Part shown: positions 8,487 to 17,611 of the stretch, piece after piece | Numbering within the stretch: position 1 is the stretch's first letter | Layout: every line of letters starts with the position of its first letter | DNA from: Bacillus sp. NEB1478 | GTDB lineage: Bacteria; Bacillota; Bacilli; Bacillales; Fictibacillaceae | NCBI RefSeq assembly: GCF_031582965.1 | Contig: NZ_CP134049.1 | Span: forward strand, 558,001 to 622,000 | Length of the DNA: 64,000 nt | Direction of reading: 5' to 3' | The notes under the pieces: generated by a model | Databases searched by the model: none | Told to the model about the DNA's origin: nothing | What the model saw: only the letters and a program-made list of their open reading frames with translations | Translations under genes and position numbers: made by a program

Positions 8487-10445
8487 ATGCAACTACGAAA
8501 CATGACACATCCGAATTTAGTCGTGTTCGATGTCGATGCTCAAAATAAAGAGCAAGTCATCAGGCAGCTAATTTCTAACATAAAACAAGAAGGTTATATC
8601 GATTCTGAACAAACATTTTTGGAAGCGGTTTTAAAACGTGAGGAAGTTTCTCCGACGGGTATGGAAAAAGGTCTCGCAATACCGCACGGAAAATCAGAAA
8701 CTGTGAAAAAAGCAGTTTTCGCTGTGGCACGTCTTAAAACGCCACTTACTGATTGGGAAAGCATCGATCCTAACAACAAGGTGCAGCTCGTATTCCTGAT
8801 CGCCATTCCAGAAAGCGAAGCAGGCACAACACACCTCAAAGTATTGTCTACATTGAGCACAAACTTAATGAAGGACGGCTACTTAGAAGGTTTGATGGCT
8901 GCTGAAACAAAGGAACAATTTTTAAATCGCTTAGATACTGAAAAAGAAGAATTGGAAACGCAAAAAATGTTCTCAAAAACAGTTGTAGCGATTACAGCAT
9001 GTGCGACAGGAATCGCGCATACGTACATGGCCGCTGAAGCTTTAGAAAAAGCGGGACGTGAGCTTGGTGTGAACGTACTTGTTGAAAAACAAGGCGCGAA
9101 CGGCATCGAGGACGAGTTATCAGCAGAAGTGATCGAAAAAGCGGACGCGGTTATTTTCGCAACAGACATCGCACCGAAACAAAAAGAACGTTTTGCAGGG
9201 AAAGCTTTCGTTCAGACACGTGTGGCTGAACCTCTTCGAAAAGGAAAAGAAATGATCCAAAAAGCGCTTAACCATCCTGATGGTGTTGTTGAACATGGCG
9301 AAGCAGACGAATCATCTACAACGTCAACAAATGGCGGTGGATTCTTCAAAGACATGGTACAAGCGGTAATGACCGGAATCTCGTACATGATTCCCGTAAT
9401 CGTTGCAGGTGGATTGATGATGGGGATCGCGAAGCTTGGTGCGATGCCGTTTGGTCTTGTGAACGAACTTGGTGATCCGAAATATGCGACTCACCCAAAC
9501 GAACTGTTTGTGATTCTCCATTTCTTAGACGCATTTGGCGGACTGATCTTTAAATTCATGTATCCGATATTTGCAGCGTTTGTCGCATATTCACTGGCTG
9601 ACAGAGTAGGTCTTGTAGCCGGATTTATCGGAGGCGCTTTTGCAGGCGGACTTCATTACACATTCTGGGGCATCACAGACGGTATTCCCTCTGGATTTTT
9701 AGGTGCATTGATTCTCGGTCTTTCGGCAGGTTACATCGCTCGTTTCTTAAACCGAAAAATTCAATTGAGCAGAAATTTTGCGGCAATGAAGCCGATGTTT
9801 ATTATTCCAGCAATCTCTGTACTATCGATTTTCTTTTTAAACTTTTACATTGTAGACCCTGTGTTTGGCGGATTGAATGTTGTTCTTCGCAACTGGATTG
9901 AATCAGCACAAGGGACTGGAGATGTTGTGTTAGCGTCCATTATCGCTGCGGCGACTGCTTTTGACTTAGGCGGACCAATCAACAAAGCGGCAGGAGCGAT
10001 TGCGATCGGACTTGCGGCTGACCAAGTATATCCGTTAACGGCTCGTGTACTTGCAATCGTAATTCCGCCGATCGGACTTGGACTAGCTGTAATCATTGAT
10101 AAATATGTAGTAGGACGCCGTGTTTTCCCGGCAGATCTTCGCATAGCGGGTAACACTTCACTATTATTAGGATTTCTTGCGATCAGTGAGGGTGCGATTC
10201 CGTTCATGCTCCGCAATCCGATAATCACGATTCCAATCAATATTATCGGTGCGATTCTTGGTGCAAGTACAGCAGTCTTGTTAGGTGCTGTTCAATGGCT
10301 GCCGCTTCCGGCAATCTGGGGCTGGCCTTTAGTTGAAAACTTATGGGCTTATCTTCTTGGCCTTGTTGTTGGTGCAGCATTCATCGCATTTGCGAACATC
10401 TTTATCCGATTTGCGATTTTAAAGAAAAAAGAACGTCAGGCATAA
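8487..10445 (+). CDS. PTS fructose-family EIIABC, probable mannosylglycerate-type permease
   Basis: The 652-residue product combines three PTS domains. EIIA of the fructose type spans 1-150 with phospho-accepting H67 in G-L-A-I-P-H-G-K-S. EIIB spans about 163-265 with C172 in I-T-A-C-A-T-G-I-A-H-T. EIIC starts near 285 (M-T-G-I-S-Y-M-I-P-V-I-V-A-G-G). Domain order and length match E. coli MngA, which imports and phosphorylates 2-O-alpha-mannosyl-D-glycerate. The GH38 and glycerate kinase genes downstream support that substrate. GGAG lies 8 bases before the ATG at 8487; an upstream in-frame GTG at 8466 lacks a ribosome binding site. Related FruA proteins carry fructose, so the substrate rests on context. 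Confidence 0.88.
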   Translation: MQLRNMTHPNLVVFDVDAQNKEQVIRQLISNIKQEGYIDSEQTFLEAVLKREEVSPTGMEKGLAIPHGKSETVKKAVFAVARLKTPLTDWESIDPNNKVQLVFLIAIPESEAGTTHLKVLSTLSTNLMKDGYLEGLMAAETKEQFLNRLDTEKEELETQKMFSKTVVAITACATGIAHTYMAAEALEKAGRELGVNVLVEKQGANGIEDELSAEVIEKADAVIFATDIAPKQKERFAGKAFVQTRVAEPLRKGKEMIQKALNHPDGVVEHGEADESSTTSTNGGGFFKDMVQAVMTGISYMIPVIVAGGLMMGIAKLGAMPFGLVNELGDPKYATHPNELFVILHFLDAFGGLIFKFMYPIFAAFVAYSLADRVGLVAGFIGGAFAGGLHYTFWGITDGIPSGFLGALILGLSAGYIARFLNRKIQLSRNFAAMKPMFIIPAISVLSIFFLNFYIVDPVFGGLNVVLRNWIESAQGTGDVVLASIIAAATAFDLGGPINKAAGAIAIGLAADQVYPLTARVLAIVIPPIGLGLAVIIDKYVVGRRVFPADLRIAGNTSLLLGFLAISEGAIPFMLRNPIITIPINIIGAILGASTAVLLGAVQWLPLPAIWGWPLVENLWAYLLGLVVGAAFIAFANIFIRFAILKKKERQA

Positions 10446-10458
10446 ATAAAAGAAAAAA

Positions 10459-10490
10459 GGGGCGCATCTTGAAGAAGATGACCCCTCTTT
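10459..10490 (+). other. Intercistronic hairpin between the PTS and GH38 genes
   Basis: GGGG and CATCTT pair with AAGATG and CCCC around a GAAG loop, followed by TCTTTCT. It could act as a partial terminator or as an mRNA 3'-end stabiliser for the PTS transcript. A hairpin occupies the same gene boundary in the second PTS/GH38 cluster (18644-18669). Confidence 0.6.
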
Positions 10491-10527
10491 CTATTAGATA
10501 GATAGACACCTTGGGAGGGAAATCAGC

Positions 10528-13191
10528 ATGAAACAGAAAAAAGTATACGTCGTACCGCATTCCCATTGGGATCGTGAGTGGTATTTTACAATTGAAGATT
10601 CGAACCTTTTACTCGTAGAGAACATGGACCGTTTGATGGATGTGATGGAAAACAATCCGGAATATACCGGGTATGTATTCGATGCACAAAGCTCGATCAT
10701 CGATGAATATTTGAAAATCCGTCCAGAGGAAAAAGAGCGGTTAGCTAAATTAATCGGCGAAAAACGAATCTTTATTGGACCATGGTACACACAGGCTGAT
10801 TCACTTCTCGTAAACAAGGAGTCTTTGATTCGCAATTTGCTATACGGCACACGGATCGCTGAAAAGATGGGTCATTCCATGAATGTTGGCTACTTGCCTG
10901 ATATTTTTGGGCAAAACACATATCTCCCTTCGATGTTCAAAGAGTTTGATATCGACTATAGTGTGCTGCAGCGCGGCATTTACACTGATCAGTTGAATGG
11001 CGATTTGAATTTCACGTGGAAATCTCCAGACGGTGAGAGTGTTAAAGCGAACAATATTTATTTTGGGTATGGACCAGGGAAGTTTTTATCAGCAGATCCA
11101 GATTATATGGAAGAACGTTTGCTGCCGATTTTAGAAAAAATAGCAGACATGAATGCCAGTACAGATCATTTGCTGCTGCCTGCTGGCGGTGACCAAGTGC
11201 TTATCCGTGAGCATTTTCCTGAAACCGTAAAAAAGTTAAACGAAAAAGACGAAAAGCATGAGTATGTGCTTTCAGATTATGAAACATTTATGAAAGATAC
11301 ATGGGAACACGGCCGATTCGAAAATGTGATCGAAGGCGAATTGATCGCCACACAAAAGTCCCGTATCCATAATACGATTCGTTCACAGCGGTATGACATC
11401 AAAAAAATGAACGACATCGCAGAAGATAAAGTGATTAATGAGCTGGAGCCATTAGCTAGTATAGCGAGCACACTCGGTTTTAAATATCCGCAAGCATGGC
11501 TTGATGATATGTGGAAGATGCTTTTCGATGTTCACGCACATGACAGTATCGGAGGGTGCAATTCGGATGATACGAATCAGGAGATTGTAAACCGCTTGAC
11601 GAAAGTGATCCGAATCGCGGACGGCTGTTTGAATCTCTTGAAAAAGCAAATGACAGAAGCGGTGAGCCGAAAGCTTGGCAAGAACTCTATTTTCACTTTG
11701 TTCCATCTGCTTCCAAAACCATTTATCGGCTCACAAAAAGTCGTTCTTTTTACTCGTGAAAAAGAATTTTCAGTATGCGATTTGGATGGAAAGGTTGTTG
11801 TAACCGATGTGCTGCAGCAAGACTATATCAGCGGCGGAAAGACAATCGTTGTAACGGCAGAAGGGGAGAAGGAAGTAGACGCACCAGGCTATTACCGCCA
11901 TGAAGTGCTGCTTCGTGATATTAAGCTTCCAGCGATGGGTTATGAAACATTTGAGGTCATTGATGGTGATGTAACTGGGGTTGAATCACTCCGAAAATTA
12001 AACAAACGTTTAATTGAAAACGAAAATTTCCGTATTTTTGAAGAAAATGAAGTCATGCATTTGAAAGTGAAATCATCTGGAAATACGATATCTGATTTTA
12101 TCCGATTTGAAAATGTCGCTGACGCCGGTGACTCTTATGATTTTTCTCCATTAGAAGGAGATGCACCGTTAATCGTGAAAAAAGTGCAGTCAGTTGGCGT
12201 GGAAGCAAGCAGCGGCGTTCAGTTGATGGAAGTGAAACATGTGTTAGAAGTGCCTGCTGATCTGGAAGAAAGAAAAGCGGGTTCAGTCTCTAAAGAGCTT
12301 GTGATCACAACTCGTTTTGAACTTCGTGAAGGTGAAAATTTTATCCGGGTCACACATGACATCGACAATGATGTAAAAGACCACCGCGTTCGTGTGTTGC
12401 TGCAAACATCCGTTGAAGCACCTGAACATTCCTTTGGTGATCAAGGATTCAGCTTCATTCAGCGTCCGACGGTAAATCCGTTCATGGAGAACTGGAAAAA
12501 AGAAAAGTATGCTGAAGCACCCGTTCCGATCTATCCGCTTGAAAATTTAGCCGGCGCAACAAACGGCGAGTTGACGATGGCTGTAGTAACAAAAGGAATA
12601 AAAGAATATCAGCTGATTAAAGAAACCGGTGAACTTGCATTAACATTGTTCCGCAGTGTCGGCTTGCTTGGCCGTGATAATCTGGCTTGGCGTCCGGGCA
12701 GGGCTTCCGGAATCAATAACAAAGTCGTTTACACGCCAGACGCTCAAATGCAAGGGAAGATGACTTTTGAGTACGTGATTCATGTAGGATCAGGTCATGA
12801 TGTTAAACAACTGTTTAAATTGGTTGATTTATATCGCGGTCACAATGTGAGTTATCAAAAGCAATCGCTGAACACATTTGAAGAACGACTCGACCGTTTC
12901 GAGATTCCTTATCCGGTAGAAAAACTGCCATCACGTTTTGGTTTGCTTGAGATTTCAGATGCTGACGTATTTTATAGTTCGATGAAAAAAGCGCATGATG
13001 ATCGTTCAGTCATTTTACGATTGTTCAATCCGAGCAGTGAAGAGCAGCGTGTTACTTTAACAAGCGATTTTATCCAGTCAATCGCTCAAACAAAACTGAA
13101 CGAAAAAAGCGTGATCGACGTGAAAGAGGATGTGACAATTCGCGCAAAAGGATATGTCACATTGAAGCTTTCAGTAAAGGAGAATATGTAA
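10528..13191 (+). CDS. GH38 alpha-mannosidase, MngB-like
   Basis: The 887-residue product is a bacterial GH38 enzyme. The metal site H11-x-H13-W-D15 opens the protein, the probable nucleophile is D125 in G-Y-L-P-D-I-F-G-Q, and H-A-H-D-S-I-G-G near residue 335 gives the other metal histidine. All-beta GH38 domains fill the C-terminal half. In E. coli the related MngB hydrolyses 6-phospho-mannosylglycerate to mannose 6-phosphate and glycerate, and the glycerate kinase gene of this operon would take the second product. GGGAGGG precedes the ATG. Its closest relative in the window is the GH38 at 18709, which is clearly a distinct paralogue. Confidence 0.9.
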   Translation: MKQKKVYVVPHSHWDREWYFTIEDSNLLLVENMDRLMDVMENNPEYTGYVFDAQSSIIDEYLKIRPEEKERLAKLIGEKRIFIGPWYTQADSLLVNKESLIRNLLYGTRIAEKMGHSMNVGYLPDIFGQNTYLPSMFKEFDIDYSVLQRGIYTDQLNGDLNFTWKSPDGESVKANNIYFGYGPGKFLSADPDYMEERLLPILEKIADMNASTDHLLLPAGGDQVLIREHFPETVKKLNEKDEKHEYVLSDYETFMKDTWEHGRFENVIEGELIATQKSRIHNTIRSQRYDIKKMNDIAEDKVINELEPLASIASTLGFKYPQAWLDDMWKMLFDVHAHDSIGGCNSDDTNQEIVNRLTKVIRIADGCLNLLKKQMTEAVSRKLGKNSIFTLFHLLPKPFIGSQKVVLFTREKEFSVCDLDGKVVVTDVLQQDYISGGKTIVVTAEGEKEVDAPGYYRHEVLLRDIKLPAMGYETFEVIDGDVTGVESLRKLNKRLIENENFRIFEENEVMHLKVKSSGNTISDFIRFENVADAGDSYDFSPLEGDAPLIVKKVQSVGVEASSGVQLMEVKHVLEVPADLEERKAGSVSKELVITTRFELREGENFIRVTHDIDNDVKDHRVRVLLQTSVEAPEHSFGDQGFSFIQRPTVNPFMENWKKEKYAEAPVPIYPLENLAGATNGELTMAVVTKGIKEYQLIKETGELALTLFRSVGLLGRDNLAWRPGRASGINNKVVYTPDAQMQGKMTFEYVIHVGSGHDVKQLFKLVDLYRGHNVSYQKQSLNTFEERLDRFEIPYPVEKLPSRFGLLEISDADVFYSSMKKAHDDRSVILRLFNPSSEEQRVTLTSDFIQSIAQTKLNEKSVIDVKEDVTIRAKGYVTLKLSVKENM
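12803..12818 (+). repeat. 16-bp palindrome TTAAACAACTGTTTAA inside the GH38 gene
   Basis: Exact match to TTAAACAANNGTTTAA, here within codons for K-Q-L-F-K. Same orientation as the six other copies. Confidence 0.5.
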
Positions 13192-14865
13192 ATGAGTTTT
13201 CCGGAAAAAATAGAACAGCTGTTAAAGACGATTTATGGTGAAGATTTCGATACGGTTTATAACGAACAGATTTTAGAATCGGTAGATGAATGGAAGCAAA
13301 AGAAGTGGAAGATGACGGAACCGGTAACAGAAAAAAACGTGTACCTCATCACGTATGGCGACATCATTAAAGAAGAAGGCCAGCCAGCTTTAAAAACGCT
13401 GAACAAGTTTATAGACGAGTACGCTAAGAATGAGATTACGGATGTCCATCTTCTACCGATGTTTCCTTACACGTCTGATGATGGTTTTTCCGTTGTTGAT
13501 TACCGCGAGATTCACCCAGAGCTTGGTGACTGGACTGACATCGAGCACTTTTCAAAAGATTACCGCCTTATGTTCGATTTTGTGGCGAATCATATGTCAA
13601 AATCGAGTAAATGGTTTCAAGGCTATTTAAAGGATGAACCGGAATTCAAAGAATTTTTTATTCCGAAAGAAGACGATTTTGATGCATCACAAGTGGTTCG
13701 CCCCCGTACGTCTTCGCTTTTTCATGAGTACGAAGGCGGAAAGACGGCTTGGACCACGTTCAGTGAAGATCAAGTTGACGTAAACTTTAAGCATTTTCCT
13801 GCTTTGCTTGAGATGACGGATATTTTGCTGGAATATGCGTATCGCGGCGGGACAAGCATCCGGTTAGATGCGATTGGTTTTATGTGGAAGGAATCAGGAA
13901 CAACGTGCATTCACTTGCCTAAAACACACGCGATCATTCAGCTGTGGCGCGAGATTTTAGAGGAGTTGGAACTGAATACTCTGCTTATCACTGAGACGAA
14001 CGTTCCGCATAAAGAGAATATCAGCTATTTTGGCGATGGTGAAAACGAAGCACACATGGTGTATCAATTCTCATTACCGCCACTCGTGCTGCATACGTTG
14101 ACTACTCATAATGCTGTAAAACTAACAAATTGGGCGAAAACGATCGAAAAAGTGTCTGACAAAGCGACGTATTTCAACTTTTTAGCGAGCCATGATGGAA
14201 TCGGCATGCGTCCGACAGAAGGTATTTTAACAGAAGAAGAGCGTTTCGCATTGGCGGAAAAAGTGCTGGAGAACGGCGGCCGCGTTTCATATAAAAGCAA
14301 TCCGGATGGTACCGAATCACCTTATGAGCTGAACATTAATTACATGGATGCGCTCATTAACAAAAATGAAGACTTTGGTGAAGATGTTCAGGTTCAGAAA
14401 ATGCTTGCGGCTCATTCGGTTCTATTTTCCGTTATGGGTGTCCCAGCTGTGTATTATCACTCACTCCTCGGATCAGGGAATGATTACGATGGGCTTGAAT
14501 CTTCTGGGATTAACCGCCGAATCAACCGGGAGAAATTTAAGTTTGATGAGTTAGTTAGCGGGCTCGAAACTTCAACGAGAAGACAGAACGTTTTTGCCGG
14601 AATCAAGAAGCTAATCCGTACGCGCCAGAAGGAATCTGCATTTTCTCCTTTTGCAGATCAAAAGATTTTGGAGCTTGGCGAGCAGGTTTTTGCAGTCGAG
14701 AGAAAAAACGAAAAAACAGATGAGTCTGTATTGTTTGTTGTAAATGCGGCAAATGCTGCTGTGAATGTAAAACTTCCTGTTAGCGGGTTCGACCTTTGGA
14801 GTGAGAAATCTGTTGAAGGAAATGTGGAGCTTGCGCCGTATCAATTTATGTGGATAAAAAAATAA
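13192..14865 (+). CDS. GH13_18 sugar phosphorylase, probable glucosylglycerate phosphorylase
   Basis: The 557-residue product resembles sucrose phosphorylases. The catalytic trio is visible: nucleophile D226 in S-I-R-L-D-A-I-G, acid/base E268 in L-L-I-T-E-T-N, and D335 in F-L-A-S-H-D-G-I-G. The early D-V-H-L-L-P-M-F-P-Y-T-S-D-D-G-F-S-V-V-D-Y motif is diagnostic of subfamily 18. Members split sucrose, sucrose 6'-phosphate or glucosylglycerate with phosphate, giving glucose 1-phosphate. A glycerate kinase in the operon makes glucosylglycerate the best guess. The ATG follows the GH38 stop with no gap, with AAGGAG inside the end of that gene. A sucrose-type specificity cannot be excluded. Confidence 0.85.
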   Translation: MSFPEKIEQLLKTIYGEDFDTVYNEQILESVDEWKQKKWKMTEPVTEKNVYLITYGDIIKEEGQPALKTLNKFIDEYAKNEITDVHLLPMFPYTSDDGFSVVDYREIHPELGDWTDIEHFSKDYRLMFDFVANHMSKSSKWFQGYLKDEPEFKEFFIPKEDDFDASQVVRPRTSSLFHEYEGGKTAWTTFSEDQVDVNFKHFPALLEMTDILLEYAYRGGTSIRLDAIGFMWKESGTTCIHLPKTHAIIQLWREILEELELNTLLITETNVPHKENISYFGDGENEAHMVYQFSLPPLVLHTLTTHNAVKLTNWAKTIEKVSDKATYFNFLASHDGIGMRPTEGILTEEERFALAEKVLENGGRVSYKSNPDGTESPYELNINYMDALINKNEDFGEDVQVQKMLAAHSVLFSVMGVPAVYYHSLLGSGNDYDGLESSGINRRINREKFKFDELVSGLETSTRRQNVFAGIKKLIRTRQKESAFSPFADQKILELGEQVFAVERKNEKTDESVLFVVNAANAAVNVKLPVSGFDLWSEKSVEGNVELAPYQFMWIKK

Positions 14866-14879
14866 GGCTCTTTTTTAAA

Positions 14880-15060
14880 GATTGTTGCTTTTAGCTCATG
14901 AAAAGTTGATTGGAGTGCAAGGTGCGAGACTCCTGCGGGAGGAGCGGGACAGGTGAGACATTGTTGGTGCAAAGCGCCATGTTGGCTCACCGCACGCCCC
15001 GCGGAAAGCGAGCATCCTGTAACGGAGATCAACCACTTCCAAGAGCAACAAAAGATTGCG
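14880..15060 (-). repeat. Mosaic intergenic repeat, copy 3 (short form, inverted)
   Basis: Inverted relative to copies 1 and 2: GTTGATTGGAGTGCAAGG, GCGAGACTCCTGCGGG, GTGAGACA, GGCTCACCGC, CCCCGCGGAAAGCGAGC, AGCAACAAAAGATT. No insert. It sits inside the operon, between the phosphorylase and glycerate kinase genes. Confidence 0.8.
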
Positions 15061-15091
15061 AAAACAGCCAAAAATAAAGGATGTGGAAGCG

Positions 15092-16231
15092 ATGAAGATT
15101 GTAATCGCACCCGATTCGTTTAAAGAAAGCCTGACAGCGGCAGAAGTATGTTCTGCTATAGAATCTGGTTTTCAAAAAGTGCTGCCTGACGCAGAATACG
15201 TCCATGTGCCGATCGGTGACGGTGGAGAAGGAACGGTGCAGTCGGTGGTTGATGCAACAGGTGGTCGAATTGTTGCAGTAGAAGCGACAGGACCGCTTGG
15301 TAATAAAGTTGAAGCATTTTACGGAATAACAGGTGACGGGAAGACGGCGGTGATCGAAATGGCTGCTGCTTCCGGTTTGCACCTTGTGCCTTGGGAGCTC
15401 CGAAATCCATTGATCACCACTACGTTTGGAACAGGTGAGCTCATTTTGGATGCGCTTGATAAAAAGGTAGAGCGAATTGTTCTCGGATTAGGCGGGTCAG
15501 CAACAAACGATGGTGGAGCTGGCATGGCTCAGGCGCTTGGCGCAAAATTCAGTGATGTGAACGGAAAAGAGCTTTCTTACGGTGGTGAAGCTTTGGGTGA
15601 ACTGCTTTCAATCGATGTTTCGGGTCTAGATCCTCGTTTGAAATCGGTAAAAGTGGATGTCGCCTGTGATGTGACGAATCCGCTTACAGGGCCACTTGGC
15701 GCATCAGCCGTGTTCGGACCGCAAAAAGGCGCAACTCCTGAGATGGTCGTGCTTTTAAACAACTGTTTAACAAGATACGCAGAAGTGATCGAGCGAAATC
15801 TTGCAATAGATGTTGACCAGTTACCTGGTGCAGGAGCTGCCGGCGGGCTTGGAGCGGGTGTTGTCGCGTTTTTAGAAGGAGAACTGCAGAGCGGAATTGA
15901 TTTAGTACTCGATGTTGTAGGTTTTGAAAAAACAGTTCGTGATGCTGATCTTGTCATAACAGGTGAAGGGCGCATTGATTCACAGACCGTTCAAGGGAAA
16001 GCTCCTGTTGGCGTTGCAAAACGAGCGAAGTCAGTAGTTAGGAGTGTTCCAGTCATAGCGATTGCCGGAAGTATCGGAGAAGGATACGAAGCTGTCTATG
16101 AACATGGCATCGATGCTGTGTTTAGTGTCGTTAATGGTGTTGTCACATTGGAAAAAGCACTGGCGGACGGGGCTGTTAATGTAGAACAAACCGCTCAAAA
16201 TATCGCGCGGGTGTTGAAAATGAAGTTCTAA
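15092..16231 (+). CDS. Glycerate kinase (GlxK/GarK family)
   Basis: The 379-residue product phosphorylates D-glycerate with ATP. The opening M-K-I-V-I-A-P-D-S-F-K-E-S-L-T-A and I-G-D-G-G-E-G-T are the standard family signatures, and G-L-G-G-S-A-T-N-D-G-G-A-G-M and T-G-E-G-R-I-D-S-Q-T follow in order. The length is normal. The start is the ATG at 15092; the frame opens earlier, but those codons come from the tail of a repeat. Its presence beside GH38 and GH13_18 enzymes marks glycerate as a shared product. The repeat just upstream separates it from the first three genes by 226 bases. Confidence 0.94.
   Translation: MKIVIAPDSFKESLTAAEVCSAIESGFQKVLPDAEYVHVPIGDGGEGTVQSVVDATGGRIVAVEATGPLGNKVEAFYGITGDGKTAVIEMAAASGLHLVPWELRNPLITTTFGTGELILDALDKKVERIVLGLGGSATNDGGAGMAQALGAKFSDVNGKELSYGGEALGELLSIDVSGLDPRLKSVKVDVACDVTNPLTGPLGASAVFGPQKGATPEMVVLLNNCLTRYAEVIERNLAIDVDQLPGAGAAGGLGAGVVAFLEGELQSGIDLVLDVVGFEKTVRDADLVITGEGRIDSQTVQGKAPVGVAKRAKSVVRSVPVIAIAGSIGEGYEAVYEHGIDAVFSVVNGVVTLEKALADGAVNVEQTAQNIARVLKMKF
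15755..15770 (+). repeat. 16-bp palindrome TTAAACAACTGTTTAA inside the glycerate kinase gene
   Basis: Exact match to TTAAACAANNGTTTAA, in codons for L-N-N-C-L-T, same orientation as the other copies. Confidence 0.5.
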
Positions 16232-16245
16232 ATCTAAATCCAAAG

Positions 16246-16281
16246 AAAAGCGTTCTGTCAGTAGACAGGTCGCTTTTTTTG
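16246..16281 (+). terminator. Intrinsic terminator of the glycerate kinase operon
   Basis: AAAGCG and CTGTC pair with GACAG and CGCTTT around an AGTA loop, followed by a run of T. It lies 15 bases after the stop. The remainder of the 16232-16779 gap holds a repeat copy and the next promoter. Confidence 0.9.
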
Positions 16282-16377
16282 TTTAAGTTCTGTTAATTGA
16301 TAGTGTTGGTGTTGATAATCCTTGGAAGGTCTAAAAGATTGTTGTTTTTAAAAATAGGTTTTGCGAAAGTGCTTCTT

Positions 16378-16590
16378 TGTAAAAGTTGATTGGAGTGGAA
16401 GGTGCGAGACTCCTCGAAAATGAAAATCACATTTTCTTCGTGCGATGTAACGCGGCCGTTGCTTTCCTTGTTCTGCGGGATCAGCGGGCTAGGTGAGACA
16501 CGATAGGTGCAAAGCGCCAAAGTGGCTCACCACACGCCCCGCGGAAAGCGAGTAACCTGAAGCGTAAATCACCGCCTTCTAAAAGCATCA
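16378..16590 (-). repeat. Mosaic intergenic repeat, copy 4 (with insert, inverted)
   Basis: Same inverted layout as copy 3, but with the internal block TCGAAAATG...CATTTTC...GCGGCCGTTGCTTTCCTTG at about 16413-16482. It lies between the terminator of cluster 1 and the promoter of cluster 2. Confidence 0.8.
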
Positions 16591-16626
16591 TTGATTACGA
16601 AAAAAGCTTAATTTAAAAACTATCTT

Positions 16627-16692
16627 TGTAAGCGTTTCCTAAGGCTTTAGGAAAAGAGTTAATTTTTAATCTATCCTAGTCACTTTTATAAT
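16627..16692 (+). promoter_or_regulatory. Promoter and cre-like site of the second PTS/GH38 cluster
   Basis: A perfect -10, TATAAT, lies at 16687-16692 with a poor -35 (TTTTAA at 16664), as expected of an activator-dependent promoter. The cre-like sequence TGTAAGCGTTTCCT at 16627 matches 12 of 14 consensus positions. The PRD-type regulator gene at 21678 is a likely activator; this is inference. Confidence 0.45.
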
Positions 16693-16779
16693 AAAACTAC
16701 AGAGCGGATAGACTTCTTCGCTCGAAAAAATAATCCGGATGATAACGTGTAAGACTAAAAAAAGATAGAAGGTGACATT

Positions 16780-17241
16780 TTGGAAATAACATCGTTGATA
16801 AATAGAGATCTTATAGATCTTGAAGTCGTATCCGTGGATCAAAAGAAAGTCATTGACGAACTTGCTTCTTTACTTATAAAACAGGATCGAATCGAATCGA
16901 AAGAAGTTTTTGTTCAGGGTGTCCTAGAAAGAGAAGCACATTTTACAACAGGTTTTGGCAATGGTATTGCTATTCCGCACTGTAAGAGTGAAACGGTAAA
17001 GCAAGCTAGTGTGGTTATAGGGAAATTGAAAAACGGTGTGGATTGGAAGGCGATGGATGAAAATGATGTCTATTTTGTCATCATGCTCGCGATTCCGGAA
17101 TCCGAAGCCGGAACCACACATCTCCAAATTCTTGCCAAGTTATCAGGTAAATTAATGGATGAAGATTTTCGGGAAACGTTGCTAAATTCGACGAAAAAAG
17201 AAGATGTGCTTCATTTGTTAGAGGAATGTGTTACAGAATAA
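16780..17241 (+). CDS. PTS fructose-family EIIA component
   Basis: The 153-residue single-domain EIIA has its phospho-accepting H67 in G-I-A-I-P-H-C-K-S-E. It passes phosphate from HPr to the separate EIIB encoded next. The start is a TTG at 16780 preceded by AGAAGGTGA at suitable spacing; no ATG is available. It is closely related to the EIIA domain of the EIIABC at 8487 (the A-I-P-E-S-E-A-G-T-T-H-L segment is shared), so the two clusters probably transport related substrates. Confidence 0.9.
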   Translation: MEITSLINRDLIDLEVVSVDQKKVIDELASLLIKQDRIESKEVFVQGVLEREAHFTTGFGNGIAIPHCKSETVKQASVVIGKLKNGVDWKAMDENDVYFVIMLAIPESEAGTTHLQILAKLSGKLMDEDFRETLLNSTKKEDVLHLLEECVTE

Positions 17242-17271
17242 AACACGATAAGAAAAGGGAGAGATAAAGTT

Positions 17272-17583
17272 ATGAAAATTATAGCAATCACAGCATGTCC
17301 AGCAGGTGTTGCACATACGCATATGGCGGCGGCAGCTTTGGAAGCGTCAGCTAAAAAACTTGGTGTAACGATTAAAGTAGAAAAGCAAGGTGCGATGGGG
17401 ATTGAAAACAAGATTAAGGAAAAAGAAGTAGCTGAAGCAGATGCTCTAATTCTTGCAGTTGACACAGCGATTGCAAAAGCGGAACGTTTCGAAGTTATAC
17501 CAACTGTAAAAGTTGCGGTTGCAGAAGCCGTTAAAAATTCTCAAGGGTTAATCAATCAAGCGATTGAACTTGCAAAGAAATAA
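17272..17583 (+). CDS. PTS fructose-family EIIB component
   Basis: The 103-residue EIIB domain has phospho-accepting C9 in I-T-A-C-P-A-G-V-A-H-T-H-M. E-K-Q-G-A-M-G-I-E-N follows, as in the EIIB domain of the EIIABC at 8487. It lies 30 bases after EIIA and 28 bases before EIIC, in one operon. In E. coli-like systems these domains are fused; here they are separate genes. Confidence 0.92.
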   Translation: MKIIAITACPAGVAHTHMAAAALEASAKKLGVTIKVEKQGAMGIENKIKEKEVAEADALILAVDTAIAKAERFEVIPTVKVAVAEAVKNSQGLINQAIELAKK

Positions 17584-17611
17584 AGAACGTAAAACAAGGA
17601 GATGATCTCTT

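Noticed and set aside
15056..15091. Upstream start of the glycerate kinase
   Set aside because: These codons come from the tail of a repeat, while M-K-I-V-I-A-P-D-S is the family's normal start.
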